From Zantedeschia hybrid cultivar (Eukaryota > Streptophyta > Magnoliopsida > Alismatales > Araceae), in contig JARZZO010000003.1 in the NCBI GenBank assembly GCA_030544215.1, forward strand, positions 19,167,879 to 19,231,878: a stretch of 64,000 nucleotides of DNA. The letters are read 5' to 3'. The number at the start of each line of letters is the position of its first letter. The first letter of the stretch is position 1. Of the stretch, positions 56,301-64,000 are shown piece after piece. Under the pieces are notes generated by a model. It was given only the letters and a program-made list of their open reading frames with translations, was not told the DNA's origin and searched no databases. Both the position numbers and the translations under genes were made by a program.

Positions 56301-59300
56301 TTGTAAGACAAAATTGGTCCGAATAGAGCAGATGACATGTAGATAAATGCACCACTGGCTAAAGAAATGATGGACGAGGTTCGCCTCGCTGTAAAGATGC
56401 CAACAGTACGATCGGTGCAAGAAACGGAGCTCAAATCACCAACCTGGGTATGGGTGCGAAAAGTGGCATGCAAAATGAGGTAAAGTGGACACTGGCTGCT
56501 GCAAAATTAGTGTGCCGAGAGGCTGGCACGTAAATCGAGGCGACTAACACGAGCCTCAAGATGCACGATCAGGGGTCCTCGGTATGCGTGCAGAAGTGGC
56601 ATGCAAAACGAGGCAAATATGGGATACAGCGCATTGGATCTGTTTTGGCCTCGTTGAGATGAACCCAACAATGCCGACAGCACGCGAATCGGAGTCTGGA
56701 ACAACTTCGAACGGCGAGCCCAAATGTCTTCGTAGAGCGTGCAAGTGCAGCACGCAAAACTAGACACTATTGTCGGGTGGAACGTACAGTGAGGTCGGCC
56801 TCGTCGATACGATCTCAAGACCGTAAGCGGCGCGCGAATCGAAGCAAAGATGTGGATCCGGTGCTGGCGGTGCAATAGTAGAAAGTAGTGCACCGCCTTA
56901 CACTGTAGCAGACCCCAATTAGGCACTGGCTCGCTTAATTGTTGCAGTTGGCTCGGACCACGTGCATATGGCTCAGACCAAATAGTAGATGGCTCGGACC
57001 CGTGCACCACGGCTCAGACTAGTGACGAACAGGGGTCGGGCTGGACCGGGTCAAACTAAAGGGCACGAGCGCTTCGTTTGTCCACCCCCCTCCTTTCTGT
57101 TGCCCTCTTTCCTCTCCAACACCCTAATCGCACCAGAGGTGGAGGCGGGCGGCCTCAGAGGCGACGAGGGGAGGCTCCGGCGACGGCGGGGCGAGGCAGC
57201 GACGGCGGCGAAGGTGACCGGCGGCGAAGGCTGGCGGTGGCAGTGAGGGTGGTTGCAGAGGAAGGCAGCAGCGGGGAGAGGGAATGCTAGGGCTGGCACT
57301 AGTTCCGCAAGCGCACGTGGGGGCCGGCAGGGGCGGCGATGGCACAGGCGGACTGCGACGGTGACATCGCCGGCGTCTGCGTAGGGAGGGTGCGACGGCG
57401 GCTCCGATGGCCCAAGTGGAGCCGAATGATGGCGGTGGTGGCTCCGGTGGAGCCACACGACGGTGACGGCGGCGCGCAGAGGTCTCCTTTCTCCTCTTTC
57501 TCTATTCTTGTGCTCTGCCTATGTAAACCGAGGAAGGGGGGGATGTGGGCGGTAGGTGGGGACGTCCGCTGGATTCGGTGGTGGCGGTGGAGGGCAGAAA
57601 CGGTGCCTATGTAAACCGAGGAAGGGGGATGCGGGCGGTAGTAGCAGTGGGTGGAAGGGGCAGCGGCGGTGGCCCTGTCGGGGGCCGGCGAACACAGCGG
57701 CGGATGCAGTAGCGGCGACAGATGCGTTGGGTGCAGGACTTAGATCGTGAGAACAATCCAAAAACTGGGCTCTGATACCAAGTTGATGCGGGACAACAAG
57801 GGGGTAGAAGCCGAAGAAGGAAGAAGAGAGGGGGTTGGAGAAGAAGGCGGCTAGGGCACAAGTTCCCGTCCCATCTCCGGAGAAAACGCAGCGGCTGTTT
57901 TCATTCAAAATTCTTCTTCAATACTTTCCCACGAGGGTATACAGGACAATATATAGACTCCCCAAAAGAAATCCTAACATTAAAGGACTAAAATGACCCT
58001 TATTCAAAGTAAAAAGACTCAAACAGAACTAAATCATTTTAAAAAAGAAAATACACCAATTGAGCCTCTAATGGGCCAAATAAAATATAAAATAAGCCTT
58101 GGGCTCTGTCCTCCACTTCTTGGATTCCCATCAATTACTGTGGGTATATTCGCAACCATGAAGATCCATCAGGCCAGACCCAGATCTGCTTATGTGGACT
58201 TAATCTGTTGGTTCCAGATCCAAGGCCAAAAAACTGATTCGGGTCTATGTTGGGTCCAGGTGGATCTTTCTGAATCTACCCATTTACAACCCCTAGAACC
58301 CGAGGGTCTATTCTTTTAAGCCTGTTTGGTGATTGTTAACCTTGAAGTACTACTGGCTACGTGCAAAACTTACTTTTGCATATACTGACAAATATGCTCG
58401 CTATTGGACGACAATGGACATCCATCTCAGTGAATGGCATGCATGTCTATAATGGAAAATCTTTTAAACTGATGCGGGACAGGGGGGGTAGAGGGGAGAA
58501 TGGGAGGGAGGATCCTCGGCCTCGCACCAGAGGATTGGGGAGTTCCCGGCGTCACACCGGGGACAAATTCCTTGGCGTCGCACCAAGGAAGAAGGGGAGG
58601 GAAATGGGGCTCTCTCTTGCAGAGAACCGTTTCTGCACGCACCATACACAGGTAAAAAAAAATTTCTTGTCAATTTCATCCTCTTTTTCTCTGAAAAACG
58701 CATACATATATAGGGAGTGGATTTGTAACCCCTGACCCTAGAGATTCCTATATGACTTTAGGACTTCCCTTATTCATGTTTCTATCACTCCTAGAAGATA
58801 ATAAAGACATAGTGGGCCATTAAGGGGCCTAATAAAAGCAAATACATGGGAGCTCCAAGCATGCATCGTTTCCTGCATCAATCTCCCCTGGTTCGAAAAA
58901 ACTCGTCCTCGAGTTTTGAAAAGCGCCAGTATAATCAAGCGGACGATTGGATCATCTGTGGGAGTCTTCAAGCAGATAATCATATCAAGAATCACCACCC
59001 AGTCTGCTGTACGTGAATCACAGAAAGTCTGCCATATCATATCCACGGGAGACTGTAGCAAGTCATACATATTCTCGTACAGAGTAGCTATCATCACATC
59101 TTCAGTAAATGTTGGATGAGGTTTTGAGTCAGCATAAATGTCATTGGTAATAAGATGTAACTCTGCCTCAACAAGTAAATCCTGATCCCATGAGATAATA
59201 GGAACTGGTGCAGTATCAAGTAGATCTGTGCAAAACACATCATCATAGATGCGATCCAATCCTGACCGTCTAAATAATGCGTGATCCCAACTGTGAACCA

Positions 59301-62095
59301 CCCATGAGGCATCAACTTCGAATACTGTATCATCAATCAAATGTAGTCCAGAAGTAATGAATAAATCGTGATCCCAACCAGTAATAGATGAGGGTGCCAT
59401 TTTAGCTAAACAAGCTAATAACTGTTGAAGCTTTTCCTGAGTATGATAAGTAGAATTGAGAATGCGAAAGGATGTATGGTATCCCTCAGGTCGTAAAAGA
59501 CAATCCCGCCCTGTGGGATCAATCACAACTTGTCGCACGTCCATCCATTCTTTGCCCAAGCTAATATATGAACCCTGTGGTGTAACCTTGCACCATGCAT
59601 GATCATAATATCTGACAGATCGGGAAATGTCTTTGTCCTTTAGAAGATGGGAAAATTGCACACAAGCTTGGTCTCCATAGACAACTATATAGTCCGTATG
59701 GGATAGAGAATCCACAATCGATTGCGAAATAAAATTACCGAACGGATTTGCAGTAAGAAACACCATGGCTTGCATAGAATCGGGTAGGTTCACCTCAAAC
59801 GTAAAGTCCATCGTGAGGAAACGTACCTAGGATTCCGACTTGTGAGACAAATTGGTCCAGATAGAGCAGATGACGTGTAGATCAATGCACCACTAGGTGA
59901 AGAAGAGCTAACGAGGTCCGTCTTGCTGTTGGGATGCCAACGGTACGATCGGTGCGCAAAACGGGGCACAAAAGATCACCTCGATATACATGCAGAAGTG
60001 GCACGCAAATCTATACAAATCGGGTCTGATGTGTTGCTGAAATTGGATGGGTCTCGCTGAGACGAATCCAAAGTCACTGACGGTGCTCAAATCGGAGTCC
60101 GGGACGACTCCGAAACGATGAACACAAGTGTCCTCGTAATGCGTGCAAGTGCGGCACGCAAAACAAGGCAAGTCTGGCTGCTGGCCGCTGTGAAATCAAT
60201 GCACCAGGAGACTGGCACGCAAATCGAGACGGCTGACGTGGGTCTCGAGATGCGCGATCAAGGTCCTCGATATGCGTGCTGAAGTGGCACGCAAAACGAG
60301 GCAAGTCGGAGACGCAGCACTTTGGATCTGGGATGGCCTCGTCAAGACGAACTCAACGAAACAGACGGCACGCAAATCGGAGTCCGGACGAGCTCCGTAC
60401 GTGGGAGGTGCACTAACGGCTCCAATTGCACTCCTGTTGCACCACCAAGAACCTGGATTGGCTCCTGGTTCGGACCTGACCGCCCCCTGGTTCGGACCAA
60501 GTGGCACCCTGGCTCAAACCACCTTGAAAACGGGTCTGAACCCACTTCAAACAACCTGGCTGGACCAGGTTCAAAATGTTAAAGGTGATTTGTGGACTGA
60601 ACCGAACCGGACCGGTTCACCCGATTGGTCCGGTTTGGCCTAAAAGGGGCCCGACCCTTTTCCTTCTCCACCCGTCTTCTTCTTTCCTTGCCCTAGCTCA
60701 AACAACACGAGCCGCAGGCGACCGGGCAGCGGCGAGGACAGGCGCGCGGAGGTGGCGACGGCGACGGCGTGCGGGGCGAGTGGCGCCGGTGGCCGGCGGC
60801 GACGGGCGATGGCCTCAACTCCGACGGCAGTGGCTACCACGGCCGTCGCTGTTGGCGGGGACAAGCGACGGTGGTGGAGGTGGTTACGGGGAAGCCGGCG
60901 ATGGCGGTGGAAGCCGGCGGCGACGGCGGAGGTCGTGGCAGCAGGCGGTGACTGCGGGGAGTGATGTTGATGGCGAGGGCGAGGGTGGGTGCAAGTGGCG
61001 AGGCCGATGGAACAGGCGAAGGCGGCGAGCGACGGCGGCAGGCGACGCCAGCGGCCGCGGCGGTAGTGGTGAAGGCAAGGCGAGGCGGTGACGGCCACCG
61101 TAGTGGTCGACGACGACGAAGGCAAGGCCGGGTAGGGCACGTGTTGCCGGAGGCCAGTAGCGGCGTCGACGAACGCCGGCAACGCAGCAGACGTAAGCCT
61201 CCAACTTTGTCTCTGTTTCCTCCTGCCTCCTCTTCTTCTTCTAGGAACGTTGGGTCATGAGAATGGCCCAAAAAATAAATTCTGGCTCTGATACCAAAAC
61301 TGATGCGGGACAGGGGGGGTAGAGGGGAGAATGGGAGGGAGGATCCTCGGCCTCGCACCAGAGGATTGGGGAGTTTCCGGCGTCACACCGGGGACAAATT
61401 CCTTGGCGTCGCACCAAGGAAGAAGGAGGGGGAAATGGGGCTCTCTCTCGCAGAGAACCGTTTCTGCACGCACCATACATAGGTAAAAAAAATTTTCTTG
61501 TCAATTTCATCCTCTTTTTCTCTGAAAAACGCATACATATATAGGGAGTGGATTTGTAACCCCTGACCCTAGAGATTCTTATATGACTTTAGGACTTCCC
61601 TTATTCATGTTTTTATCACTCCTAGAAGATAATAAAGACATAGTGGGCCATTAAGGGGCCTAATAAAAGCAAATACACGGGAGCTCCAAGCATGCATCGT
61701 TTCCTGCATCACTTTCTATTTGTACGATGATCTGCAGATCAGTTTCGCAAGCGACACATCGTTGTGTCCATGTATTAGGCTACTTGCTGAGTGTTCTTTT
61801 GTGTAGGGTTTTCTTTCTTCCATCCATGTATTTTCCAAAATGTCATCTTGATCAAGAGAAAAGTGATTCATTTTTATATCATCAGGTGGAGAATAAAGCT
61901 GCGGCTGTTTGTAGGACAGACATGGATGCAATTGCTTCAGTGGAAGATGCAACTGCTGCAACATCAAACATTGAGACTGTGAGATCGATTGAGGCTGGGC
62001 AGCTTAGCTCGAAGCTTGTTTTAATTGCGTTCCTTGTTTTGGTGGTCTCTATATGTGGTGCGTACCTGTTTCATCTGGAGAGATGTCCATTTTGA
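43407..62095 (+). CDS. WIT1: WPP-domain-interacting tail-anchored protein (WIT1-like), five coding exons
   Basis: Coding exons are 43407-43908, 44013-45220, 49267-49428, 49524-49562 and 61886-62095, all with GT-AG introns and matching phases, predicting 706 residues (Arabidopsis WIT1 has 703). The ATG at 43407 lies in GACCATGGCT, a strong initiation context, 38 bases after an acceptor; an in-frame ATG at 43374 is the alternative start. Residues about 30-620 are almost continuous coiled coil with repeated EDQQSLLHSEL and EEQQNLLYTAL-type segments. The C-terminus has the family motif TVRSIEAGQL, a membrane segment at about 680-699 (LVLIAFLVLVVSICGAYLF) and a seven-residue tail, so it is tail-anchored. 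WIT proteins sit at the outer nuclear envelope, bind WIP and WPP-domain proteins such as RanGAP and, in Arabidopsis, link to myosin XI-i for nuclear shape and movement. Function here is by homology. Confidence 0.9.
44013..45220 (+). CDS. WIT1: WIT1-like coding exon 2
   Basis: The exon follows CTTGACAG and completes the split codon as tryptophan. It encodes about 402 residues of coiled coil. Two related blocks of about 100 residues each (around EDQQSLLHSELTEMEHLIE and EEQQNLLYTALGDMENLIE) show an internal duplication in the protein. It ends in phase 0 before GTGTGG at 45221. Confidence 0.9.
45351..47479. mobile_element. CCTAGGC-rich element with inverted ends, probably hAT-related
   Basis: The left end reads GTTGTCAAGACTTACACC; the right end, inverted, reads TGTTATCAAAGGCGATCACC. 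Both subterminal regions are crowded with CCTAGGCG, TAGGCAATG and GCCTAGGCA motifs (45370-45485 and 47025-47075, 47395-47475). No target duplication is evident, so the boundaries are approximate. Interior frames are not genes. Confidence 0.45.
45741..46384. mobile_element. hAT-like non-autonomous element with an exact 8-bp duplication
   Basis: The 644-bp element is bounded by the exact 8-bp duplication GTCTGGAC (45733-45740 and 46385-46392). Termini CAAGGTTAGCCGTATTG and CGATACAGCAAACCAAG are inverted matches. Subterminal DNA carries many GAGTCGG, CACGAGTC and GACTCGG motifs. It sits inside the CCTAGGC-rich element, so it arrived later. Confidence 0.82.
47490..47769. repeat. Alternating GT/GC-rich stretch followed by a GA microsatellite
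   Basis: From 47490 to 47690 purines and pyrimidines alternate almost without break (GTGCATGTGTGTGC-type text), a composition that can adopt left-handed DNA. A (GA)n run follows at 47733-47769. Cysteine-rich frames here come only from the repeat. Confidence 0.7.
48565..48727. repeat. GA microsatellite followed by a 61-bp tandem duplication
   Basis: (GA)n spans 48565-48605. TTTGCATG then begins two copies at 48606 and 48667, each containing an AGTGCCTATC- or AATGCCTATC-type block and CAAACCTTAGCTG. Confidence 0.7.
49267..49428 (+). CDS. WIT1: WIT1-like coding exon 3
   Basis: It follows TTTATGCAG and begins ISRLRKENHTLGEEWW, a WIT-type end of the coiled coil, then an acidic stretch (EKEDFIESFEES). 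It is phase 0 at both ends; the donor is GTTGCT at 49429. Confidence 0.85.
49524..49562 (+). CDS. WIT1: WIT1-like coding exon 4, 13-codon microexon
   Basis: Between GGTCATAG and GTCTCATG lies a 39-base stretch reading EHYDSVYASQEPK in phase 0. It joins both neighbouring exons without a stop and brings the protein to 706 residues. Polar composition with EPK before the tail resembles the linker of WIT proteins. Evidence is splice signals and frame only; skipping it would give 693 residues. Confidence 0.6.
50101..50400 (+). repeat. Short repeat with compound CT/TGTA microsatellite tail
   Basis: A module with GGTGCAGCTGGTGC and CCAGTAGCACCC ends in (CT)n at 50249-50306 and continues into TGTATGTATG and TATATA repeats. 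A similar GTAGCAC-ended module with a (TA)n tail lies at 63510-63680. A microsatellite tail is characteristic of retroposed short elements, but no polymerase III boxes were found. Confidence 0.35.
51478..51840 (+). repeat. Two adjacent tandem repeats, about 88 bp and about 34 bp
   Basis: AGTATGACAAGTTA begins two copies at 51478 and 51566, sharing a GCATTCACGATAAATGTG block. From about 51685 to 51840 a unit around TTCAAGAAACTTTACATGATCC recurs four to five times with a period of about 34 bases. Confidence 0.7.
52036..52485. mobile_element. PIF/Harbinger (Tourist-like) MITE
   Basis: The 450-bp element begins GGCACCATTTGGAAAC and ends CATTTCCAAATGCTACC, inverted relatives of each other. TAA flanks both sides (52033-52035 and 52486-52488), the 3-bp duplication of PIF/Harbinger elements. 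It encodes nothing and must have been moved by a transposase from elsewhere. Confidence 0.75.
52486..53640. other. Intron DNA, nothing recognised
   Basis: No coding frame, RNA gene or clear repeat is visible between the Harbinger-type MITE and the cytosine-rich repeats. Confidence 0.4.
53640..54210. repeat. Diverged repeats around AACCTGCTTATTTTCAC with C-runs
   Basis: AAACCTGC or GCCTGC followed by T-rich CTTATTTTCACYCCAGGATGG recurs near 53790, 53860, 53940 and 54160. Cytosine runs lie at 53677-53684 and 54064-54083. The copies are degenerate and have no coding content. Confidence 0.4.
54989..58133 (-). mobile_element. Non-autonomous Ty3-like LTR element, copy 1
   Basis: Two 350-bp LTRs (54989-55338 and 57784-58133) run TGATGCGGGACA to CATCA and are flanked by the exact duplication ATTAC (54984-54988 and 58134-58138). 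A methionine-tRNA primer-binding site lies at 57769-57780 (minus strand), and a polypurine stretch AGGGGAGAA adjoins the LTR at 55339. Order on the minus strand: LTR, primer site, GC-rich leader (about 57.1-57.7 kb), three diverged repeats of about 140 bp (56.4-56.8 kb), a protein frame (56272-55367), polypurine tract, LTR. No reverse transcriptase or integrase is present, so it needs a partner. It is antisense to WIT1. Confidence 0.88.
55367..56272 (-). pseudogene. Unrecognised protein of LTR-element copy 1, broken by one stop
   Basis: From the ATG at 56272 the frame reads 145 residues to a TGA at 55835-55837 and continues in the same frame to 55367. It is homologous throughout to the intact frame at 58774-59811 of copy 2, from MDFSFEVEL to ICLKTPTDDPVVR. 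It contains three segments built on WDH(D/A/E)(V/L)F. I do not recognise the family; it has no gag, protease, RT or known host-domain signature. Conservation between two diverged elements implies it was once a functional protein of this family. Confidence 0.7.
58134..58469 (+). other. Intron spacer between the two LTR elements
   Basis: Ordinary AT-rich intron DNA separates copy 1 from copy 2. No exon-like or repeat structure is visible apart from the ATTAC target duplication at its start. Confidence 0.5.
58774..59811 (-). CDS. Unrecognised 345-residue protein of LTR-element copy 2
   Basis: An uninterrupted minus-strand frame runs from the ATG at 59811 (MDFTFEVNLPD) and ends inside the 3' LTR. 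It has no signal peptide, membrane segment or known catalytic motif. Residues 1-140 form one region containing YIVVYGDQAC and QVVIDPTGRDCLLRPEGY. Residues 146-230 hold three related units starting WDHDLF (146), WDHALF (175) and WDQDLL (208), spaced about 30 residues, each followed by a hydrophobic-acidic stretch such as IYDDVF. Residues 235-300 end with DMIICLKTPTDDPIVR. The last 45 residues are probably read-through into the polypurine tract and LTR, since copy 1 stops before them. Similarity to copy 1 along the frame supports coding. Function unknown. Confidence 0.6.
   Translation of the reverse strand: MDFTFEVNLPDSMQAMVFLTANPFGNFISQSIVDSLSHTDYIVVYGDQACVQFSHLLKDKDISRSVRYYDHAWCKVTPQGSYISLGKEWMDVRQVVIDPTGRDCLLRPEGYHTSFRILNSTYHTQEKLQQLLACLAKMAPSSITGWDHDLFITSGLHLIDDTVFEVDASWVVHSWDHALFRRSGLDRIYDDVFCTDLLDTAPVPIISWDQDLLVEAELHLITNDIYADSKPHPTFTEDVMIATLYENMYDLLQSPVDMIWQTFCDSRTADWVVILDMIICLKTPTDDPIVRLIILALFKTRGRVFSNQGRLMQETMHAWSSHVFAFIRPLNGPLCLYYLLGVIET
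59970..61300 (-). other. Leader of LTR-element copy 2: 140-bp repeats and GC-rich block
   Basis: Near 59996, 60151 and 60286 a block around AGTGGCACGCAAAACGAGG recurs about every 140 bases. On the minus strand it reads FACHFCTH(I/T)ED-like text. From about 60.7 to 61.2 kb the DNA is GC-rich with GGCGGCGACGG runs. Frames of up to 180 codons there are compositional and differ between the two elements, so none is called as a gene. Confidence 0.5.
61886..62095 (+). CDS. WIT1: WIT1-like coding exon 5: membrane anchor
   Basis: It follows TATCATCAG and encodes the last 69 residues: a polar linker, the WIT signature TVRSIEAGQL, one membrane-spanning helix and the tail HLERCPF before TGA. The short tail after a single C-terminal helix makes this a tail-anchored protein, inserted after translation with the coiled coil in the cytoplasm. 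Confidence 0.92.
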   Translation: MENKAAAVCRTDMDAIASVEDATAATSNIETVRSIEAGQLSSKLVLIAFLVLVVSICGAYLFHLERCPF

Positions 62096-63076
62096 CTTTG
62101 GAGTTGTCACCATTTCCTTAACGTCCTTGTGGAACACTAGCTAAGTTTCGTTCTTTCCTTATGTAAAGTTTCACTTTTTCTTGAATGAGGAGGAAATATC
62201 TTTATGCAAGGCAGCATACTAATACCATGGAGCTAACTGATAATTTTGACACATGGAATTCGAGCTTTTGCACTAAATTGCTATGCAATTTAGCATGAGA
62301 ATCACACTGGTCCCCTGGAAATCTTGTTTAGCATCATGGAACTGAATTTACTATTATGGGTGTAGATCCCTGGAAGAATAAGGTGTGTCCGCCGTGATCT
62401 GGTTGGATGTCTAGCAGCAACAATGTCCCAAGATGAAATGATTCAGTTGGCATACATAATTTTTCACCAAGCGTGGCCATTTCCTATCTAGAAGATCTTG
62501 ACAAGTTGATGCCAATTGTAGATTTAGTGAAGTTTTTCTATTTATAATTTCAGAATGTTTCAACTCGAGTGATATCAAAAATTCACCATGTTACAGGTGA
62601 TTCTATGTTTTTGGTTTCTTGTATTGTCGTTGGTAGATAATTTTCTTTGGGATGAGATTATTACATAAATGTTGTCTTTTAATTGTGTGAAAGATACAGA
62701 CGGCCAGATCGGCCAATCCAAAGGGAAAAAGAATGGATCGGGTTGAATTTTATGTTAAATAAAAAATGGGAATCATATGGTAAAATCAAGAAAATAGTAA
62801 AAGAAAATGAATACAACAGGCTAACAATCAAAGTTAATGACATAACATTAAATTAAAATTATAGATCACAGGTCGCGTTAGCCTAGATTGGACTGCTACA
62901 GGCGACATTAGCCCGGATGTGCTTGGACCGGCCCAATGTAGGTCAACATGACCAAGTTTAGGGTAATTTGAGCTGATTCAGCCTTTTTATATAGACTAAT
63001 ATTTGCTGCACCATTGAGGGTGCAAAAAATAGTGAGCTGGGATGAGCTTCTCATCTTTTTTTGCCATCTAAAAAAT
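62096..63076 (+). other. WIT1-like 3' UTR and downstream DNA
   Basis: The first few hundred bases should be the 3' UTR; AATAAG-like signals occur near 62380, but no polyadenylation site can be fixed. Nothing else is recognised up to the MITE at 63077. Confidence 0.4.
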
Positions 63077-63418
63077 CCACATGACTTATGTTCCTTTACT
63101 AAATGTATCATGACGTCATCTGAGCATCAAAACACATGGGGAGCCGAATTAAAACAATAATTAAAAAATTACTCATCAGACTGCTCTCAAGAGCATCCTG
63201 AATCTTTCTAGAGAGTTAGACTCAAGAGAATCCTAATGTTTTTGAGAGCATCCTCACGCTTTCGAGAGTGTGAGGAAACTCTCGAGAGCTTCCTGATGGT
63301 CTCGAAAATAGTCTACCAAGTAAATTTTATTATTATTTTTTAATTCGCTCCTCTTCATGTGCCCTAACATGCGAATGACGTCAGGACATATTAAATGGGA
63401 GGAATAGGAATCATGTGG
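63077..63418. mobile_element. Second long-inverted-repeat MITE with minisatellite core
   Basis: Arms of about 100 bp are inverted: the left starts CCACATGACTTATG and contains TGACGTCAT, the right ends with ATCATGTGG and contains ATGACGTCA. Between them (63180-63310) CTCTCGAGAGC-type units of 25-30 bp repeat about five times. The layout copies that of the MITE at 29259-29709, though the arms differ in sequence. Confidence 0.6.
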
Positions 63419-64000
63419 GCTTTCCAGATGACGAAAAAGTAGGACTCATTCCAACTCATTATGTTTACATCCTCGTGGTGCAGCAAGCATTAATTATATA
63501 TATATATATATACACCCTGCCACCTCCCCTCCCATGTGAATTTAGGGGCGCTGCAGGCACCCGCAACATCTTTTTCTTTTTTTGCTTTGGTCAGATGAAA
63601 TCCGACCATCTATGTTATTGCATGGTCAAGCCGCACCAGGTGCCTTGGCCATACAGTAGCACTACTATATATATATATATTAGAAAATTTTCATGAAACG
63701 AGATAGCAGAAAATTTTCCTATTACACTCTTTAGATCGTACTAAAATATATTTAATGGCTAATGGAAGTTAAAGTGAGAAAAAAATTCAGGAGGTTTAAT
63801 AGAACGTGTTCGGAAGAGGAGATTTTATTTCCTTTTTTGACAAAAAATAAATAAAACATTAAATAGATAATGATGGACGTTCGATCAGTTGATCAAAGGG
63901 TCAGGGCGCCTTACCGCAGCATGTGGAGAGAATCCCCTCCGCGTTGCACGCTGGCTAAGTGCCCAACGCCAGCAGGCTCCGGTAAAGACGGCACACATGG
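63419..64000. other. Intergenic DNA with a TA-bounded module
   Basis: A module at about 63510-63672 is bracketed by (TA)n runs (63494-63511 and 63665-63680) and ends CAGTAGCACTAC, like the module near 50101-50250. No gene is visible. From about 63900 the sequence becomes GC-richer up to the window end, possibly the start of another feature that cannot be judged. Confidence 0.35.

Larger units (their letters stand above)
58470..61711 (-). mobile_element. Non-autonomous Ty3-like LTR element, copy 2
   Basis: Two 411-bp LTRs (58470-58880 and 61301-61711) begin TGATGCGGGACAGG and end CCTGCATCA and are nearly identical. A methionine-tRNA primer-binding site lies at 61285-61296 (minus strand) and a polypurine stretch CAGGGGAGAT adjoins 58880. 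The internal order is as in copy 1: GC-rich leader (60.7-61.2 kb), repeats of about 140 bp (about 59.98-60.31 kb), protein frame. The LTRs resemble those of copy 1 mainly at the termini. No clean target duplication is seen; CTTTT and CTTTC would match if AAAC belongs to the element. Confidence 0.85.
49563..61885 (+). other. WIT1-like last intron, 12.3 kb
   Basis: The intron lies between the microexon and the membrane-anchor exon. It contains T-run into G-run tracts (49901-49948 and 50684-50741), a CT and TGTA microsatellite (50249-50400), tandem repeats (51478-51840), a Harbinger-type MITE (52036-52485), cytosine-rich repeats (53640-54210) and two antisense LTR elements (54989-58133 and 58470-61711). 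No further exon was recognised. Confidence 0.7.

Noticed and set aside
57051..57908. Frames of 110-135 codons in the GC-rich leader of LTR-element copy 1
   Set aside because: Same compositional cause; no domain, and strands overlap each other.
60640..61182. Open frames of up to 180 codons in the GC-rich leader of LTR-element copy 2
   Set aside because: They consist of low-complexity Arg, Pro, Ser and Ala text present on several frames and both strands at once, as expected from GCC/GGC repeats, and are not conserved with the leader of copy 1.

Overview
The window is nuclear DNA of a flowering plant, most likely a monocot. The intronless PPR gene starts very GC-rich and becomes AT-richer towards its 3' end, a gradient typical of monocots, and the repeats are plant Ty3/gypsy, copia-type, MULE, hAT and PIF/Harbinger elements. 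The species cannot be fixed from the sequence. Two host genes are well supported, both on the plus strand: an intronless PPR-DYW gene (31959-34211, counterpart of Arabidopsis At1g68930) and a WIT1-type nuclear-envelope coiled-coil gene (coding exons 43407-62095). Everything else is transposon, repeat, UTR/intron or unassigned.

Left third (1-28 kb): a nested transposon block. The oldest layer is a decayed Mutator-like element (MULE) with a plus-strand transposase (about 9.74-11.8 kb), a minus-strand plant-mobile-domain (PMD) reading frame, and possibly an antisense Ulp1-like fragment. A minus-strand non-coding LTR element (1979-8491) splits the PMD side. A Tekay-type chromovirus (12478-26106, target duplication CACAT) sits to the right of the transposase. 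The chromovirus was itself hit by a copia-type solo LTR in reverse transcriptase (16882-18336, GATGT), an inverted solo LTR of its own family in integrase (19981-22322, TTGGG) and a hAT element in its 3' LTR (23663-24344). A further copia-type solo LTR lies at 26345-27897.

Middle (28-38.6 kb): MITEs and minisatellites, the PPR gene, its long 3' flank, and a foldback repeat shortly upstream of the WIT1 leader.

Right (38.6-64 kb): the WIT1-like gene. It has a probable 5' UTR exon near 38.65-38.90 kb, five coding exons predicting 706 residues, and introns swollen by hAT, Harbinger, microsatellite and LTR-element insertions. The last intron (49563-61885) holds two related minus-strand non-autonomous LTR elements (54989-58133 and 58470-61711). 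Both carry the same unrecognised protein frame, which is open for 345 codons in the second. This family and the array of about twenty CAN-looped hairpins at 5113-6072 are the two least explained structures here. The two host genes share no obvious pathway: the PPR protein should act on organelle RNA, WIT1 at the nuclear envelope.
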